A stretch of DNA of 64,000 nucleotides from Mycobacterium asiaticum (lineage in GTDB: Bacteria > Actinomycetota > Actinomycetes > Mycobacteriales > Mycobacteriaceae), in NCBI RefSeq assembly GCF_001668675.1, contig NZ_LZKQ01000008.1:30093-94092 (forward strand). Direction: 5' to 3'. A program made the position numbers and the translations under genes. Shown here one piece after another: positions 27,223-36,678 of this stretch; within the stretch, counting starts at the first letter, position 1, and every line of letters begins with the position of its first letter. The notes beneath the pieces were generated by a model. That model searched no databases. It saw nothing but the letters and a program-made list of their open reading frames with translations, and was not told where the DNA came from.

Positions 27223-28595
27223 GCACGCCGGCCGTCGTCCTGGCCGCCCCGGCCTCTGGCAGCGGAAAGACAACGGTGGCAACGGGTTTGATTGGCGCCC
27301 TGCGCCAGGCCGGGCACCGGGTGGCGCCGTTCAAGGTCGGTCCGGACTTCATCGACCCCGGTTACCACACCCTGGCCGCGGGGCGGCCCGGCCGCAACCT
27401 GGACCCGGTACTGGTGGGTGAGCGCCTGATCGGGCCGCTGTTTGCGCACGGCACCCGGGGCACCGACATCGCGGTGATCGAAGGGGTGATGGGACTTTTC
27501 GACGGTCGCATCGGCGAGGCCTCGACCGGGCCGGCGCAGGGCTCCACCGCCCACGTCGCGGGCCTGCTGCGGGCGCCGGTGATTCTGGTCGTCGACGCGC
27601 GCGGTCAGAGCCACAGCATCGGCGCACTGCTGCACGGCTTTTCCACCTTCGATGCCCAAACCCGGATCGGCGGCGTGATCCTCAACCGGGTCGGGTCGGC
27701 CCGGCACGAGCAGGTGCTGCGCCAAGCCTGCGAGCAGGCCGGTGTCCCGGTTCTGGGGGCGATTCCGCGCAACGATGAGCTAGAGCTCCCGACGAGATAT
27801 CTGGGCCTGGTCACCGCGGTGGAGTACGGGCGCCACGCCCAGCAGGCGATCGAGGCAATGACGGCGCTGGTGGCCCGGCATGTCGACGTGGGCGCGGTCC
27901 TGGCAACTGCCGGGGGCAGGGTTGACGACCCGCCGTGGGACCCGGCAGTCGCGGTCGGCGACGTCGGCACCGATCGGCGCCCCGTCGTCGCCCTGGCGGC
28001 CGGAAAGGCATTCAGCTTCGGCTACGCGGAGCACGCGGAGTTGCTGCAAGCCACCGGCGCCGAGGTCACCGAATTCGACCCGCTGTGCGATGCGCTGCCC
28101 GACGGCACGGACGCGGTGCTGCTGCCCGGCGGGTTCCCCGAGCAGTTCGCCGCGGAGCTGTCCGCCAACGACACCGCCCGGCGGCAGATCGCCGAACTGG
28201 CGGCCGCCGGTGCGCCCGTCCACGCCGAATGCGCGGGCCTGATCTATCTGGCCGCCGAACTCGACGGATACCCGATGTGCGGCGTGCTCGACGGATCGGC
28301 GCACTTCACCCAGCACCTCAACCTGGGCTACCGCGACGCGGTTGCGGTGGCCGACTCATCGCTGTACTCGGTCGGCGAGCGGGTGGTGGGCCACGAATTC
28401 CACCGCACCGCAGTCACATTCACCGGCAGCTACCAGCCGGCCTGGGTGTACCGGGGCCAACGGGTGGATCGGATGCGCGACGGAGCGGTGCATGGCGGCG
28501 TGCACGCGTCGTATCTGCACACCCATCCGGCTGCGACGCCGGGCGCCGTAGCGCGCTTCGTCTCGCACGCCGCGGGCGGCGGTCCGCGAAACTGA
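27219..28595 (+). CDS. cobB: Cobyrinic (hydrogenobyrinic) acid a,c-diamide synthase
   Basis: This 458-residue enzyme amidates the a and c side chains of the corrin ring using ATP and glutamine. The N-terminal P-loop is APASGSGKTT and the dethiobiotin-synthetase-like domain contains VIEGVMGLFDG. The C-terminal class I amidotransferase-like domain has its catalytic Cys in VHAECAGLIYL and His in the final HASYLHTHP region. It corresponds to Rv2848c. GTG at 27219 overlaps the cobO stop. Confidence 0.95.
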   Translation: MSTPAVVLAAPASGSGKTTVATGLIGALRQAGHRVAPFKVGPDFIDPGYHTLAAGRPGRNLDPVLVGERLIGPLFAHGTRGTDIAVIEGVMGLFDGRIGEASTGPAQGSTAHVAGLLRAPVILVVDARGQSHSIGALLHGFSTFDAQTRIGGVILNRVGSARHEQVLRQACEQAGVPVLGAIPRNDELELPTRYLGLVTAVEYGRHAQQAIEAMTALVARHVDVGAVLATAGGRVDDPPWDPAVAVGDVGTDRRPVVALAAGKAFSFGYAEHAELLQATGAEVTEFDPLCDALPDGTDAVLLPGGFPEQFAAELSANDTARRQIAELAAAGAPVHAECAGLIYLAAELDGYPMCGVLDGSAHFTQHLNLGYRDAVAVADSSLYSVGERVVGHEFHRTAVTFTGSYQPAWVYRGQRVDRMRDGAVHGGVHASYLHTHPAATPGAVARFVSHAAGGGPRN

Positions 28596-28653
28596 CCCCG
28601 CTGCGAAAAAACCGGCCGGAAGTCGCAATGCGGTTCGGTTCGCGGACGAACAT

Positions 28654-28659
28654 TAAACT
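28654..28659 (+). promoter_or_regulatory. Leaderless promoter -10 of cysG (TAAACT)
   Basis: TAAACT lies 6 bases before GTG 28666 in the only AT-rich part of the 70-base cobB-cysG spacer. This suggests cysG can be transcribed independently of the cob genes. Confidence 0.55.
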
Positions 28660-28665
28660 TGCCCG

Positions 28666-29892
28666 GTGACCGAGAGCCCCTACCTGGTGGGACTGCGACT
28701 TGCCGGCAGGAAGGTCGTTGTCGTCGGCGGGGGTAGCGTCGCGCAGCGGCGACTACCGCTGCTGATCGCAAGCGGCGCCGACGTGCACGTCATCTCCCGC
28801 AGCGCCACCCGTTCCGTCGAGGCGATGGACGGGATCACGCTGTCGCTGCGTGAGTACGCCGACGGCGACCTCGACGGCGCCTGGTACGCGCTGGCGGCCA
28901 CCAATGACCCCGACGTCAACGCGGCGGTCGTCGCCGAGGCCGAACGCTCCCGCATCTTCTGCGTCCGCGCCGACATCGCAGTCGAGGGCACCGCGGTCAC
29001 CCCGGCGTCGTTCGAGTACGCCGGGCTGTCGGTGGGCGTGCTGGCCGGCGGTGAGCACCGGCGTTCGGCGGCCATCCGCTCGGCGATCCGCGAGGCCCTG
29101 CAGACGGGCGTGATCACTCCGGACGGACAGGTCGGATCCGACGTCGTCCGGGGCGGCGTCGCGTTGGTCGGCGGCGGGCCGGGGGATCCCGAGCTGATCA
29201 CCGTCCGCGGCCGTCGGCTGCTCGCGCAGGCCGACGTGGTCGTCGCCGACCGGCTGGCGCCACCGGAACTGCTGGCCGAACTCGGGCCGCACGTCGAGGT
29301 GATCGACGCCGCCAAGATTCCATACGGCCGGGCCATGGCCCAGGACGCCATCAACGCCGTCCTGGTCGAACGAGCCGGTGCGGGCAAGTTCGTCGTCCGT
29401 CTCAAGGGGGGCGATCCGTTCGTGTTCGCGAGGGGCTATGAGGAAGTGCTGGCGTGCGCCGAAGCGGGGATTCCGGTGACGGTGGTGCCAGGTGTGACCA
29501 GTGCCATAGCGGTGCCCGCGCTGGCCGGCGTTCCGGTCACGCACCGGGCCACAAATCACGAGTTCGTGGTGGTCAGCGGCCATCTGGCGCCCGATCATCC
29601 CGAATCGTTAGTCAATTGGGACGCTTTAGCAGCAATGTCCGGGACCATCGTTTTGCTGATGGCGGTCGAACGCATCGAACTCTTCGTCGCCGCGCTGCTA
29701 AAAGGCGGCCGACCTGCGGATACTCCGGTTCTTGTGGTGCAACATGGGACGACGCCAGCGCAACAATCGTTGCGGACAAGGTTGGTTGACACGCCGGAGC
29801 GGGTACGTGCAGAGGGGATCCGACCTCCCGCAATCATCGTTATCGGCCCAGTGGCGGGCCTCACGGCCGCTGAGGCTTTAAACAATTCTTAA
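28666..29892 (+). CDS. cysG: Siroheme synthase / uroporphyrinogen-III C-methyltransferase
   Basis: This 408-residue bifunctional protein has an N-terminal NAD-dependent precorrin-2 dehydrogenase/ferrochelatase domain (VVVVGGGSVAQRRLPLL; about residues 1-155). The C-terminal SAM-dependent methyltransferase domain has LVGGGPGDPELITVRG, RLKGGDPFVFARG and VPGVTSAIAVPALAGVPVTHR. It supplies precorrin-2 and siroheme, so it feeds both cobalamin synthesis and sulfite/nitrite reductases. It corresponds to Rv2847c. Confidence 0.94.
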   Translation: MTESPYLVGLRLAGRKVVVVGGGSVAQRRLPLLIASGADVHVISRSATRSVEAMDGITLSLREYADGDLDGAWYALAATNDPDVNAAVVAEAERSRIFCVRADIAVEGTAVTPASFEYAGLSVGVLAGGEHRRSAAIRSAIREALQTGVITPDGQVGSDVVRGGVALVGGGPGDPELITVRGRRLLAQADVVVADRLAPPELLAELGPHVEVIDAAKIPYGRAMAQDAINAVLVERAGAGKFVVRLKGGDPFVFARGYEEVLACAEAGIPVTVVPGVTSAIAVPALAGVPVTHRATNHEFVVVSGHLAPDHPESLVNWDALAAMSGTIVLLMAVERIELFVAALLKGGRPADTPVLVVQHGTTPAQQSLRTRLVDTPERVRAEGIRPPAIIVIGPVAGLTAAEALNNS

Positions 29893-29914
29893 GATTACTG
29901 TAAGGTAACCTCCT

Positions 29915-31507
29915 ATGACGGCTCTCAACGACTCAGAGCGCGCGGTTCACACTTGGACCGAAGGGCGCTCAGAACGTTCGGCCCAGGAGCGTCCCACGCG
30001 TTCGGTGGAGACCCCTTTGCAGCGCTTGAGCAGGTATTACCCGGCGTGGATGCCTTCGTACCGCTTCATCGCGGCGGTCATCGCAATCGGCGGGATGCAG
30101 CTGCTGGCCACCATGGACAGCACGGTCGCCATCGTGGCGCTTCCTAAGATTCAGGACGAGCTCAGCCTGTCCGATGCCGGCCGCAGCTGGGTGATCACCG
30201 CCTATGTGCTGACGTTCGGTGGGCTGATGCTGCTCGGTGGGCGCCTCGGCGACACCATCGGGCGTAAGCGCACCTTCATCGTCGGTGTCGCCCTGTTCAC
30301 CATCTCCTCGGTGCTGTGCGCGGTGGCCTGGGACGAAGTGACCATGGTCATCGCCCGGCTCTCCCAGGGCATCGGGTCGGCCATCGCATCGCCCACCGGA
30401 TTGGCGCTGGTCGCTACGACATTCCCCAAGGGGCCCGCCCGTAACGCCGCAACCGCGGTGTTCGCCGCGATGACCGCCATCGGTTCGGTGATGGGCCTTG
30501 TGGTCGGCGGATTCCTGACCGAGTACTCCTGGCGGCTGGCCTTCCTGGTCAACGTCCCGATCGGTCTGGTGATGATCTACCTGGCCCGCACCGCGCTGCG
30601 CGAGACCAACCGCGAGCGGATGAAGCTCGACGCGGCCGGGGCCATGCTGGCCACCCTGGCCTGCACCGCCGCCGTGTTCGCCTTCTCCATCGGCCCGGAA
30701 AAGGGCTGGATCTCGGTCACCACCATCGGCTCGGGCGTCGTTGCGCTGGCCGCGGCCATCGCCTTCGCCATCGTGGAACGCACCGCCGAGAACCCCGTCA
30801 TCCCGTTCGGCCTGTTCCGCGACCGCAACCGGTTGGTCACCTTCGGTGCGATCTTCCTGGCCGGTGGCGTCATGTTCAGCCTGACCGTGTCCATCGGCCT
30901 GTACGTGCAGGACATCCTGGGCTACAGCGCGCTGCGCGCCGGTGTCGGCTTCATCCCGTTCGTCATCGCGATGGGCATCGGCCTCGGGATCTCCTCGCAG
31001 CTGGTGTCCCGGTTCTCGCCGCGCGTGCTGACGATCGGCGGCGGCTGGTTGCTGCTGGGTGCGATGCTCTACGGCTCGTTCTGCATGCACCGCGGCGCGC
31101 CGTACTTCCCCAACCTGGTGCTGCCGATCGTCGTCGGCGGCATCGGGATCGGCATGGTGGTCGTGCCGCTGACGCTGTCGGCCATTGCGGGCGTCGGCTT
31201 CGACCAGATCGGTCCGGTCTCGGCCATGACGCTGATGCTGCAGAGCCTTGGCGGGCCGTTGGTGTTGGCCGTCATCCAGGCCGTGATCACGTCGCGCACG
31301 CTGTACCTGGGCGGGATCACCGGCCCGGTCAAGTTCATGAACGAAGCCCAGTTGCACGCGCTCGACAAGGGCTACACCTACGGCCTGCTGTGGGTGGCCG
31401 GCACGGCCGTGATCGTCGGCTGTGCAGCGCTGTTCATCGGCTATACGCCGGAACAGGTTGCGCACGCGCAGGAAGTCAAGGAAGCGATGGACGCCGGGGA
31501 GCTGTAG
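29915..31507 (+). CDS. efpA: MFS efflux pump EfpA
   Basis: This 530-residue, 14-helix drug:H+ antiporter of the QacA group has a cytoplasmic N-terminus of about 55 residues, MQLLATMDSTVAIVALPKIQ in the first helix and motif A as GGRLGDTIGRKRTF. Length and sequence match Rv2846c, an inhibitor-inducible efflux pump in M. tuberculosis. The upstream region 29876-29914 is unusually AT-rich for this genome, with several TANNNT hexamers (TAAGAT 29890, TAAGGT 29901). This suits an inducible or Lsr2-influenced promoter. Confidence 0.95.
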   Translation: MTALNDSERAVHTWTEGRSERSAQERPTRSVETPLQRLSRYYPAWMPSYRFIAAVIAIGGMQLLATMDSTVAIVALPKIQDELSLSDAGRSWVITAYVLTFGGLMLLGGRLGDTIGRKRTFIVGVALFTISSVLCAVAWDEVTMVIARLSQGIGSAIASPTGLALVATTFPKGPARNAATAVFAAMTAIGSVMGLVVGGFLTEYSWRLAFLVNVPIGLVMIYLARTALRETNRERMKLDAAGAMLATLACTAAVFAFSIGPEKGWISVTTIGSGVVALAAAIAFAIVERTAENPVIPFGLFRDRNRLVTFGAIFLAGGVMFSLTVSIGLYVQDILGYSALRAGVGFIPFVIAMGIGLGISSQLVSRFSPRVLTIGGGWLLLGAMLYGSFCMHRGAPYFPNLVLPIVVGGIGIGMVVVPLTLSAIAGVGFDQIGPVSAMTLMLQSLGGPLVLAVIQAVITSRTLYLGGITGPVKFMNEAQLHALDKGYTYGLLWVAGTAVIVGCAALFIGYTPEQVAHAQEVKEAMDAGEL

Positions 31508-31527
31508 CTCTCCCGTCCAGCTTTCCC

Positions 31528-31573
31528 GCCCGCCTTTCGTCGAGCGTCACGCCCGCCTTTCGTCGAGCGTCAC
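31528..31573. repeat. Perfect 23-bp tandem duplication
   Basis: Bases 31528-31550 and 31551-31573 are identical and abut; each unit contains CGCCTTTCGTCGAGCGTCAC. It lies just after the efpA stop and overlaps a hairpin. No coding signal is present. Confidence 0.9.
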
Positions 31574-31615
31574 GCTGGCGTGGCGTTGGCGGCCGACCGC
31601 CACACTGGCGTGACG
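31568..31615. repeat. Imperfect inverted repeat before proS
   Basis: Arms near 31568-31586 and 31598-31615 (CGTCACGCTGGCGTGGCG against CGCCACACTGGCGTGACG) pair with three mispairs around an 11-12 base loop. It may terminate efpA, or be a palindromic repeat element combined with the adjacent tandem duplication. Confidence 0.6.
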
Positions 31616-31651
31616 TTCGCCGCACCGACCCACCTACTAGGCTTGCCGCCT

Positions 31652-33400
31652 GTGATCACCCGGATGTCTGAGCTGTTCCTGCGCACGCTGCGCGACGACC
31701 CCGCCGACGCGGAAGTGCCCAGTCACAAACTGCTTATCCGTGCGGGATACGTCCGGCCGATCGCGCCCGGGTTGTACAGCTGGCTGCCGCTGGGCCTGCG
31801 CGTACTGCGCAACATCGAACGGATCGTGCGCGAGGAGATGAACGCGATCGGCGGCCAGGAGATCCTGTTTCCCGCCCTGCTGCCACGTGCACCGTACGAG
31901 ACGACGAACCGCTGGACCGAGTACGGCGACAGCGTGTTTCGGCTCAAAGACCGTCGCGGCAACGACTACCTGCTCGGACCCACCCACGAGGAGCTGTTCA
32001 CCCTGACCGTCAAGGGCGAATACAGCTCCTACAAGGACTTTCCGCTGACGCTCTACCAAATCCAGACCAAGTACCGCGACGAGGCGCGCCCCCGCGCCGG
32101 CATCCTGCGGGGCCGCGAGTTCGTGATGAAGGACTCCTACTCCTTCGACATCGACGACGCCGGCCTCAAGTCCTCCTACCACGCGCACCGGGAGGCCTAC
32201 CAGCGCATGTTCGACCGGCTGCGGGTGCGTTACGTCATCGTCTCGGCGGTCTCGGGCGCGATGGGCGGCAGCGCCTCTGAGGAGTTTCTGGCCGAAAGCC
32301 CGATCGGCGAGGACACCTTCGTGCGCTGCCTGGAATCCGGCTACGCGGCCAACGTCGAAGCGGTCGTCACCGCCCAACCCGAGGCAAAACCCGTCGACGG
32401 GCTGCCCGAGGCGCAGGTCCACGACACCGGCGATACACCGACCATCGCCACCCTGGTGGCCTGGGCCAACGAGGCCGGCCTGGGCCGGACCGTCACGGCC
32501 GCGGACACCCTCAAGAACGTTCTGGTCAAGGTGCGCCAGCCCGGCGGGGATTGGGAGCTGCTCGCCATCGGGGTGCCCGGCGACCGCGAGATCGACGACA
32601 AGCGCCTGGGTGCGGCGCTGGAGCCGGCCGAGTACGCCCTGCTCGACGACGCCGACTTCGCCCGGTACCCGTTTCTGGTCAAGGGTTACATCGGCCCGAA
32701 AGCACTGCGCGACAACGAAGTTCGGTACCTTGTCGACCCGCGGGTGGCGGACGGCACCAGCTGGATCACCGGCGCGGACGAGCCCGGCCGTCATGTCGTC
32801 GGGCTGGTGGCCGGCCGCGACTTCACCGCCGACGGCACCATCGAAGCGGCCGAGGTGCGGGAGGGCGATCCCTCGCCCGACGGCGCCGGCCCGCTGGTCA
32901 TGGCGCGCGGCATCGAGATCGGCCACATCTTCCAGCTCGGCCGCAAGTACACCGACGCCTTCACCGCCGATGTGCTCGGCGAGGACGGCAAGCCGGTCCG
33001 GCTGACCATGGGCTCCTACGGCATCGGGGTGTCGCGGCTGGTAGCCGTCGTCGCCGAACAACACCACGACGAGCTCGGGCTGCGCTGGCCGTCCTCGGTC
33101 GCGCCGTTCGACGTGCACCTGGTGATCGCCAACAAGGACCCCGAAGCGCGCCTGGGCGCGGCCAAGCTGGCCGCCGACCTGGACAAGGTGGGTGTCGAGG
33201 TGCTGCTGGACGACCGCACCGCATCGCCGGGGGTGAAGTTCAAGGACGCCGAGTTGCTCGGCATGCCGTGGATCGTGGTGGTGGGCCGCGGGTGGGCGGA
33301 CGGCCGGATCGAGCTGCGCGACAGGTTCAGCGGCCAGACGACCGAGCTTGCCGTCAACGATGCGCTGGTGACCGATCTGTTGGCCGCTATCAGCGGCTGA
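31652..33400 (+). CDS. proS: Prolyl-tRNA synthetase
   Basis: This 582-residue class II synthetase is of the bacterial type with an editing insertion (about residues 220-400) between motifs 2 and 3. Motif 2 region [21 protein letters not shown] and motif 3 [18 protein letters not shown] are clear, and the C-terminal anticodon-binding domain follows. GTG 31652 gives the N-terminus [20 protein letters not shown], as in Rv2845c, with TAGGCT 8 bases upstream. A second start, the ATG at 31664, would remove four residues. Confidence 0.96.
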   Translation: MITRMSELFLRTLRDDPADAEVPSHKLLIRAGYVRPIAPGLYSWLPLGLRVLRNIERIVREEMNAIGGQEILFPALLPRAPYETTNRWTEYGDSVFRLKDRRGNDYLLGPTHEELFTLTVKGEYSSYKDFPLTLYQIQTKYRDEARPRAGILRGREFVMKDSYSFDIDDAGLKSSYHAHREAYQRMFDRLRVRYVIVSAVSGAMGGSASEEFLAESPIGEDTFVRCLESGYAANVEAVVTAQPEAKPVDGLPEAQVHDTGDTPTIATLVAWANEAGLGRTVTAADTLKNVLVKVRQPGGDWELLAIGVPGDREIDDKRLGAALEPAEYALLDDADFARYPFLVKGYIGPKALRDNEVRYLVDPRVADGTSWITGADEPGRHVVGLVAGRDFTADGTIEAAEVREGDPSPDGAGPLVMARGIEIGHIFQLGRKYTDAFTADVLGEDGKPVRLTMGSYGIGVSRLVAVVAEQHHDELGLRWPSSVAPFDVHLVIANKDPEARLGAAKLAADLDKVGVEVLLDDRTASPGVKFKDAELLGMPWIVVVGRGWADGRIELRDRFSGQTTELAVNDALVTDLLAAISG

Positions 33401-33889
33401 CTACTCGTTGCCGCCCGGGAAAGGCGCGGTGATCGGCCAGCCGCCGAGCACCTTGTTCCAGCGGGAGGCCAGCACGGCGCTCTGGGTCAGCGCAGTGGAG
33501 GCGAAGGCGCGGTCGTCGGCGGTGTCGGCGTACTCCACAACCGCCCGCCACGCCGTCGCGCCGTCGTTCTCCATCCGCGCCGCCAACCGCGCCGCCTCGG
33601 CGGGGGAGCCCACCGGCGACGGCAACTGGTAGCCGGGAGCGGCGACGACGGCGGTGGCCTTGCGTGCGGTCAGCATGGCGATGACGTCGTCGCGACGCTG
33701 GCGATGCTGATTCAGTGCCTCCACCACCAGGTCGTTGACGCTGGGTGGCGACATCGCCGACACGATGCCGTAGCCGTAGATGGTGGCGTGCTCCACGGAC
33801 AACGCGTCGTTCAGCGCCGTGATGTCGGCGTCTTTGCCGGCGGGGGAGCGTTTCGGGCTGGCGCCGTAGCTGGGTTCCGACGACGTCAT
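33401..33889 (-). CDS. DUF4439 ferritin-like protein (Rv2844-like)
   Basis: This 162-residue, alanine-rich, all-helical protein is predicted to be a ferritin-like four-helix bundle (NDALSVEHATIYGYGIVSA, where the Glu-His pair resembles a metal site). It is the same size as Rv2844. There is no signal peptide. It is coupled to the upstream lipoprotein gene by an ATGA overlap and abuts the proS stop. Function is unknown. Confidence 0.8.
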   Translation of the reverse strand: MTSSEPSYGASPKRSPAGKDADITALNDALSVEHATIYGYGIVSAMSPPSVNDLVVEALNQHRQRRDDVIAMLTARKATAVVAAPGYQLPSPVGSPAEAARLAARMENDGATAWRAVVEYADTADDRAFASTALTQSAVLASRWNKVLGGWPITAPFPGGNE

Positions 33890-34428
33890 ATCGACGGCCC
33901 TCCGGGCACCAGCGCCACCTCGGCGGAGGCGGTGCAGGAGGCAACGATCGAGGCCAACAGCCCTGCTCGGTACCCCGAGGTCGTGGCAACCAGGCGATTC
34001 GCGTCCTCGGCGGACTTGCGCAACGAGTCGATGACGTCCGACACCGGCGGCGGGGGCGGCGGCGGAGCCTCCGGATCGGTGGCGGTGGTCGTGGTCGAAC
34101 TGCTCGTCTCGCTGGTCGACGACACCAACTTGCCCGCGGCCCGCGCGACCTCGGTGGCCAGCGCCCGGGCGTGCGCCGCGCGCTGGGAGGCCACCACGCT
34201 CAACGCGGCGGCGACCTGGGGCGGACTGCCGATGGCTCCCGCGGCCGCCGTCGCCAGCGCGCTGTCGCGGCGGGCCTGCTCCAGCGGGCCTAACAACTCC
34301 TCGACAGCCGGGGGCTTGGGGGCGGGCTCGCCACAGGCGGTGGCCACCACCCCGAGTGCGAGAGCGGCACCACCGGCGAGCACACCCCGCCTACTGATGA
34401 CGGGTACTGCTCTGGGCACGCCCCACAT
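33886..34428 (-). CDS. Putative Tat-exported lipoprotein (Rv2843-like)
   Basis: This protein of about 180 residues has a twin-arginine signal ([12 protein letters not shown], Arg13-Arg14) ending in a lipobox-like TAC with Cys32. A helical Ala-rich body and a low-complexity Ser/Thr then Pro stretch (about residues 118-140) follow. The C-terminal half resembles the DUF4439 partner. ATG 34428 is chosen to match Rv2843; an upstream in-frame GTG at 34470 would add 14 residues. It is co-transcribed with the ferritin-like gene, so the pair may form an envelope-associated complex. Function is unknown. Confidence 0.72.
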   Translation of the reverse strand: MWGVPRAVPVISRRGVLAGGAALALGVVATACGEPAPKPPAVEELLGPLEQARRDSALATAAAGAIGSPPQVAAALSVVASQRAAHARALATEVARAAGKLVSSTSETSSSTTTTATDPEAPPPPPPPVSDVIDSLRKSAEDANRLVATTSGYRAGLLASIVASCTASAEVALVPGGPSI

Positions 34429-34548
34429 CCTGCCATCACTGCGTCGCGGGAGAACGCCTGCCACGATCACGGTGTCATTGCCCGATCCTGGCGTATCGTT
34501 GGTAGCTGGCTCGCCAGTGACCGGACAACTTCAGATGAGGAGCTCGCC

Positions 34549-35091
34549 GTGACCACCGGGCTACCGTCGCAGACGCAGGTGATCGAGCTACTCAGTGGTG
34601 AGTTCGCGCGCGCCGGCTACGAGATCGAAGACGTGGTCATCGACAGCCGTACCCGTCCGCCACGGATCACTGTGATTGCCGACGGCGACACCGCCCTGGA
34701 CCTGGACACCATCGCCGACCTGTCCCGCTCGGCATCGACTTTGCTGGACGACCTCGCCGACGTGGGCCCGCAGTACGTCCTCGAGGTCAGCTCGCCCGGC
34801 GTGGAGCGCCCCTTGACCAGCGAGAAGCATTTCCGGCGCGCCCGCGGCCGCAAGGTCGCACTGGCGCTGTCCGACGGCACCGAGCTGTCGGGCCGCATCG
34901 GCGAGACGCGGGACGGCGTGACAGCGCTGGTGATCCGGCAGGGCCGTGGTTGGGCCGTGCGTGAGATCGCGCTCGCCGACGTCACGAACGCTGTCGTCCA
35001 GGTCGAGTTTTCGCCACCCGCGCAAGCAGAGCTGGAGCTGGCGCAGCCGGCTGAGGTGGGTCGGGCCGCTGAGACGGAGGCCGAAACATGA
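34549..35091 (+). CDS. rimP: Ribosome maturation factor RimP
   Basis: This 180-residue protein assists 30S subunit maturation. The N-terminal alpha/beta domain has [19 protein letters not shown], the family signature (about residues 78-96), and a C-terminal SH3-like domain follows. An acidic, Ala/Glu-rich tail extends it. The start is GTG 34549 behind GAGGAG. The stop overlaps nusA (ATGA), the conserved rimP-nusA-ylxR-infB-rbfA arrangement. Confidence 0.93.
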   Translation: MTTGLPSQTQVIELLSGEFARAGYEIEDVVIDSRTRPPRITVIADGDTALDLDTIADLSRSASTLLDDLADVGPQYVLEVSSPGVERPLTSEKHFRRARGRKVALALSDGTELSGRIGETRDGVTALVIRQGRGWAVREIALADVTNAVVQVEFSPPAQAELELAQPAEVGRAAETEAET

Positions 35092-36125
35092 ACATCGACA
35101 TGGCCGCGCTGCACGCGATCGAGGTGGACCGGGGCATTTCGGTCAACGAATTGCTCGAAACCATCAAGTCCGCGCTGCTCACCGCCTACCGGCACACTCA
35201 AGGCCACCAGACCGATGCCCGCATCGAGATCGACCGCAAGAGCGGGGTGGTGCGCGTCATCGCTCGCGAGACCGACGAAGACGGCAACCTGATCAGCGAG
35301 TGGGACGACACCCCGGAGGGATTCGGCCGCATCGCCGCCACCACGGCCCGCCAGGTGATGCTGCAGCGGTTCCGTGACGCCGAGAACGAGCGCACCTTCG
35401 GTGAGTTCTCCACCCGCGAGGGTGAGATCGTGGCCGGCGTCATCCAGCGCGACAGCCGCGCGAACGCCCGCGGTCTGGTGGTCGTCCGGATGGGCACCGA
35501 AGCCAAGGCCTCCGAGGGCGTCATCCCGGCGGCCGAACAGGTGCCGGGCGAGAGCTACGAACACGGCAACCGGCTGCGCTGTTATGTCGTCGGGGTGAGC
35601 CGCGGATCCCGCGAGCCGCTGATCACGCTGTCACGCACCCACCCCAATCTGGTGCGCAAGCTGTTCTCGCTGGAAGTACCCGAGATCGCCGACGGGTCGG
35701 TCGAGATCGTGGCGGTCGCCCGGGAGGCCGGCCACCGATCCAAGATCGCCGTGACATCGCGGGTGCCCGGGCTCAATGCGAAGGGCGCCTGCATCGGCCC
35801 GATGGGGCAACGGGTCCGCAACGTGATGAGCGAGTTGTCCGGCGAGAAGATCGACATCATCGACTACGACGAGGACCCGGCCCGCTTCGTCGCCAATGCG
35901 TTGTCGCCGGCCAAGGTGGTGTCGGTGTCGGTGATCGACCAGACCGCCCGCGCCGCCCGGGTGGTGGTGCCTGACTTCCAGTTGTCGCTGGCCATCGGCA
36001 AGGAAGGGCAGAACGCGCGGCTGGCCGCGCGGCTCACCGGGTGGCGCATCGATATTCGTGGCGACGCGCCGGGCCAGTCCGCCGGGCACCCCGAACACGG
36101 CGCCAGCCACGGGATGTCCCACTAA
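35088..36125 (+). CDS. nusA: Transcription termination/antitermination factor NusA
   Basis: This 345-residue protein has an N-terminal RNA polymerase-binding domain (to about 105), S1 domain (110-180) and tandem KH domains (about 200-330; [18 protein letters not shown] and [19 protein letters not shown]). It lacks the acidic C-terminal repeats of enterobacterial NusA, as expected for mycobacteria. A histidine-rich tail ([12 protein letters not shown]) ends it. It corresponds to Rv2841c. Confidence 0.95.
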   Translation: MNIDMAALHAIEVDRGISVNELLETIKSALLTAYRHTQGHQTDARIEIDRKSGVVRVIARETDEDGNLISEWDDTPEGFGRIAATTARQVMLQRFRDAENERTFGEFSTREGEIVAGVIQRDSRANARGLVVVRMGTEAKASEGVIPAAEQVPGESYEHGNRLRCYVVGVSRGSREPLITLSRTHPNLVRKLFSLEVPEIADGSVEIVAVAREAGHRSKIAVTSRVPGLNAKGACIGPMGQRVRNVMSELSGEKIDIIDYDEDPARFVANALSPAKVVSVSVIDQTARAARVVVPDFQLSLAIGKEGQNARLAARLTGWRIDIRGDAPGQSAGHPEHGASHGMSH

Positions 36126-36133
36126 TCTCCGGC

Positions 36134-36191
36134 CGAGCAGACGCAAAAGCCCCCGACACGCCGCGTAATTGGGAGCTTTTGCGTCTGCTCG
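36134..36191. repeat. Inverted repeat, GAGCAGAC...GTCTGCTC family, copy 2
   Basis: Perfect 17-base arms, CGAGCAGACGCAAAAGC (36134-36150) and its complement (36175-36191), flank a 24-base loop. The element lies 8 bases after nusA and 45 bases before the -10 of ylxR. It shares the outer arm sequence with copy 1 at 12298-12357. A hairpin here could terminate the rimP-nusA transcript. Confidence 0.85.
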
Positions 36192-36235
36192 CGCATTGGG
36201 CGAACGGGCGGTTCGGACTGAGGTCCGAGTGACGC

Positions 36236-36241
36236 TAGACT
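36236..36241 (+). promoter_or_regulatory. Probable -10 of ylxR (TAGACT)
   Basis: TAGACT lies 5 bases before GTG 36247, slightly closer than the usual leaderless spacing. With the hairpin upstream, it implies a separate promoter for ylxR-infB. Confidence 0.4.
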
Positions 36242-36246
36242 TAGCC

Positions 36247-36603
36247 GTGATCCAGCGCGAGCCTTCGGCCTCGGCGCGCAGACGCCCGGACAACCCCAGC
36301 GGACCCGTGCGGACGTGCGTCGGATGTCGGAAGCGAGAGTTGGCCGTCGAACTGCTTCGAGTGGTGGCCTCGTCTACGGGGAACGGCAGCTACGCCGTAA
36401 TCGTTGACACGGCCAGAAGCCTGCCGGGGCGAGGTGCTTGGCTGCATCCCGCGCCGCAGTGCGTACAACAAGCGATCCGGCGGCGAGCTTTCAACCGCGC
36501 GCTGCGCATCACCGGTTCACCGGATACATCCGCGGTGGTCGAGCAGGTGAGCTCGTCCCACGGCGCAACAGAACAGGTAGCAACGAACATGAGCACACCG
36601 TGA
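36247..36603 (+). CDS. ylxR: YlxR-family RNA-binding protein
   Basis: This protein of about 118 residues has the DUF448/YlxR motif GPVRTCVGCRKRE near residue 21 and the conserved GRGAWLHP further on. YlxR proteins are nucleoid-associated or RNA-binding and sit between nusA and infB in most bacteria. GTG 36247 is the start that matches Rv2840c. The C-terminal extension after SPDTSAVVE (about 20 residues) is longer than I recall for M. tuberculosis. Confidence 0.85.
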   Translation: MIQREPSASARRRPDNPSGPVRTCVGCRKRELAVELLRVVASSTGNGSYAVIVDTARSLPGRGAWLHPAPQCVQQAIRRRAFNRALRITGSPDTSAVVEQVSSSHGATEQVATNMSTP

Positions 36604-36678
36604 AGTCCCGATGACCATGTGTCATAGCTAAACCCGAGGCGCGGCCCACTGACTGTCGCCTCTTAGACAGGAGATGTA

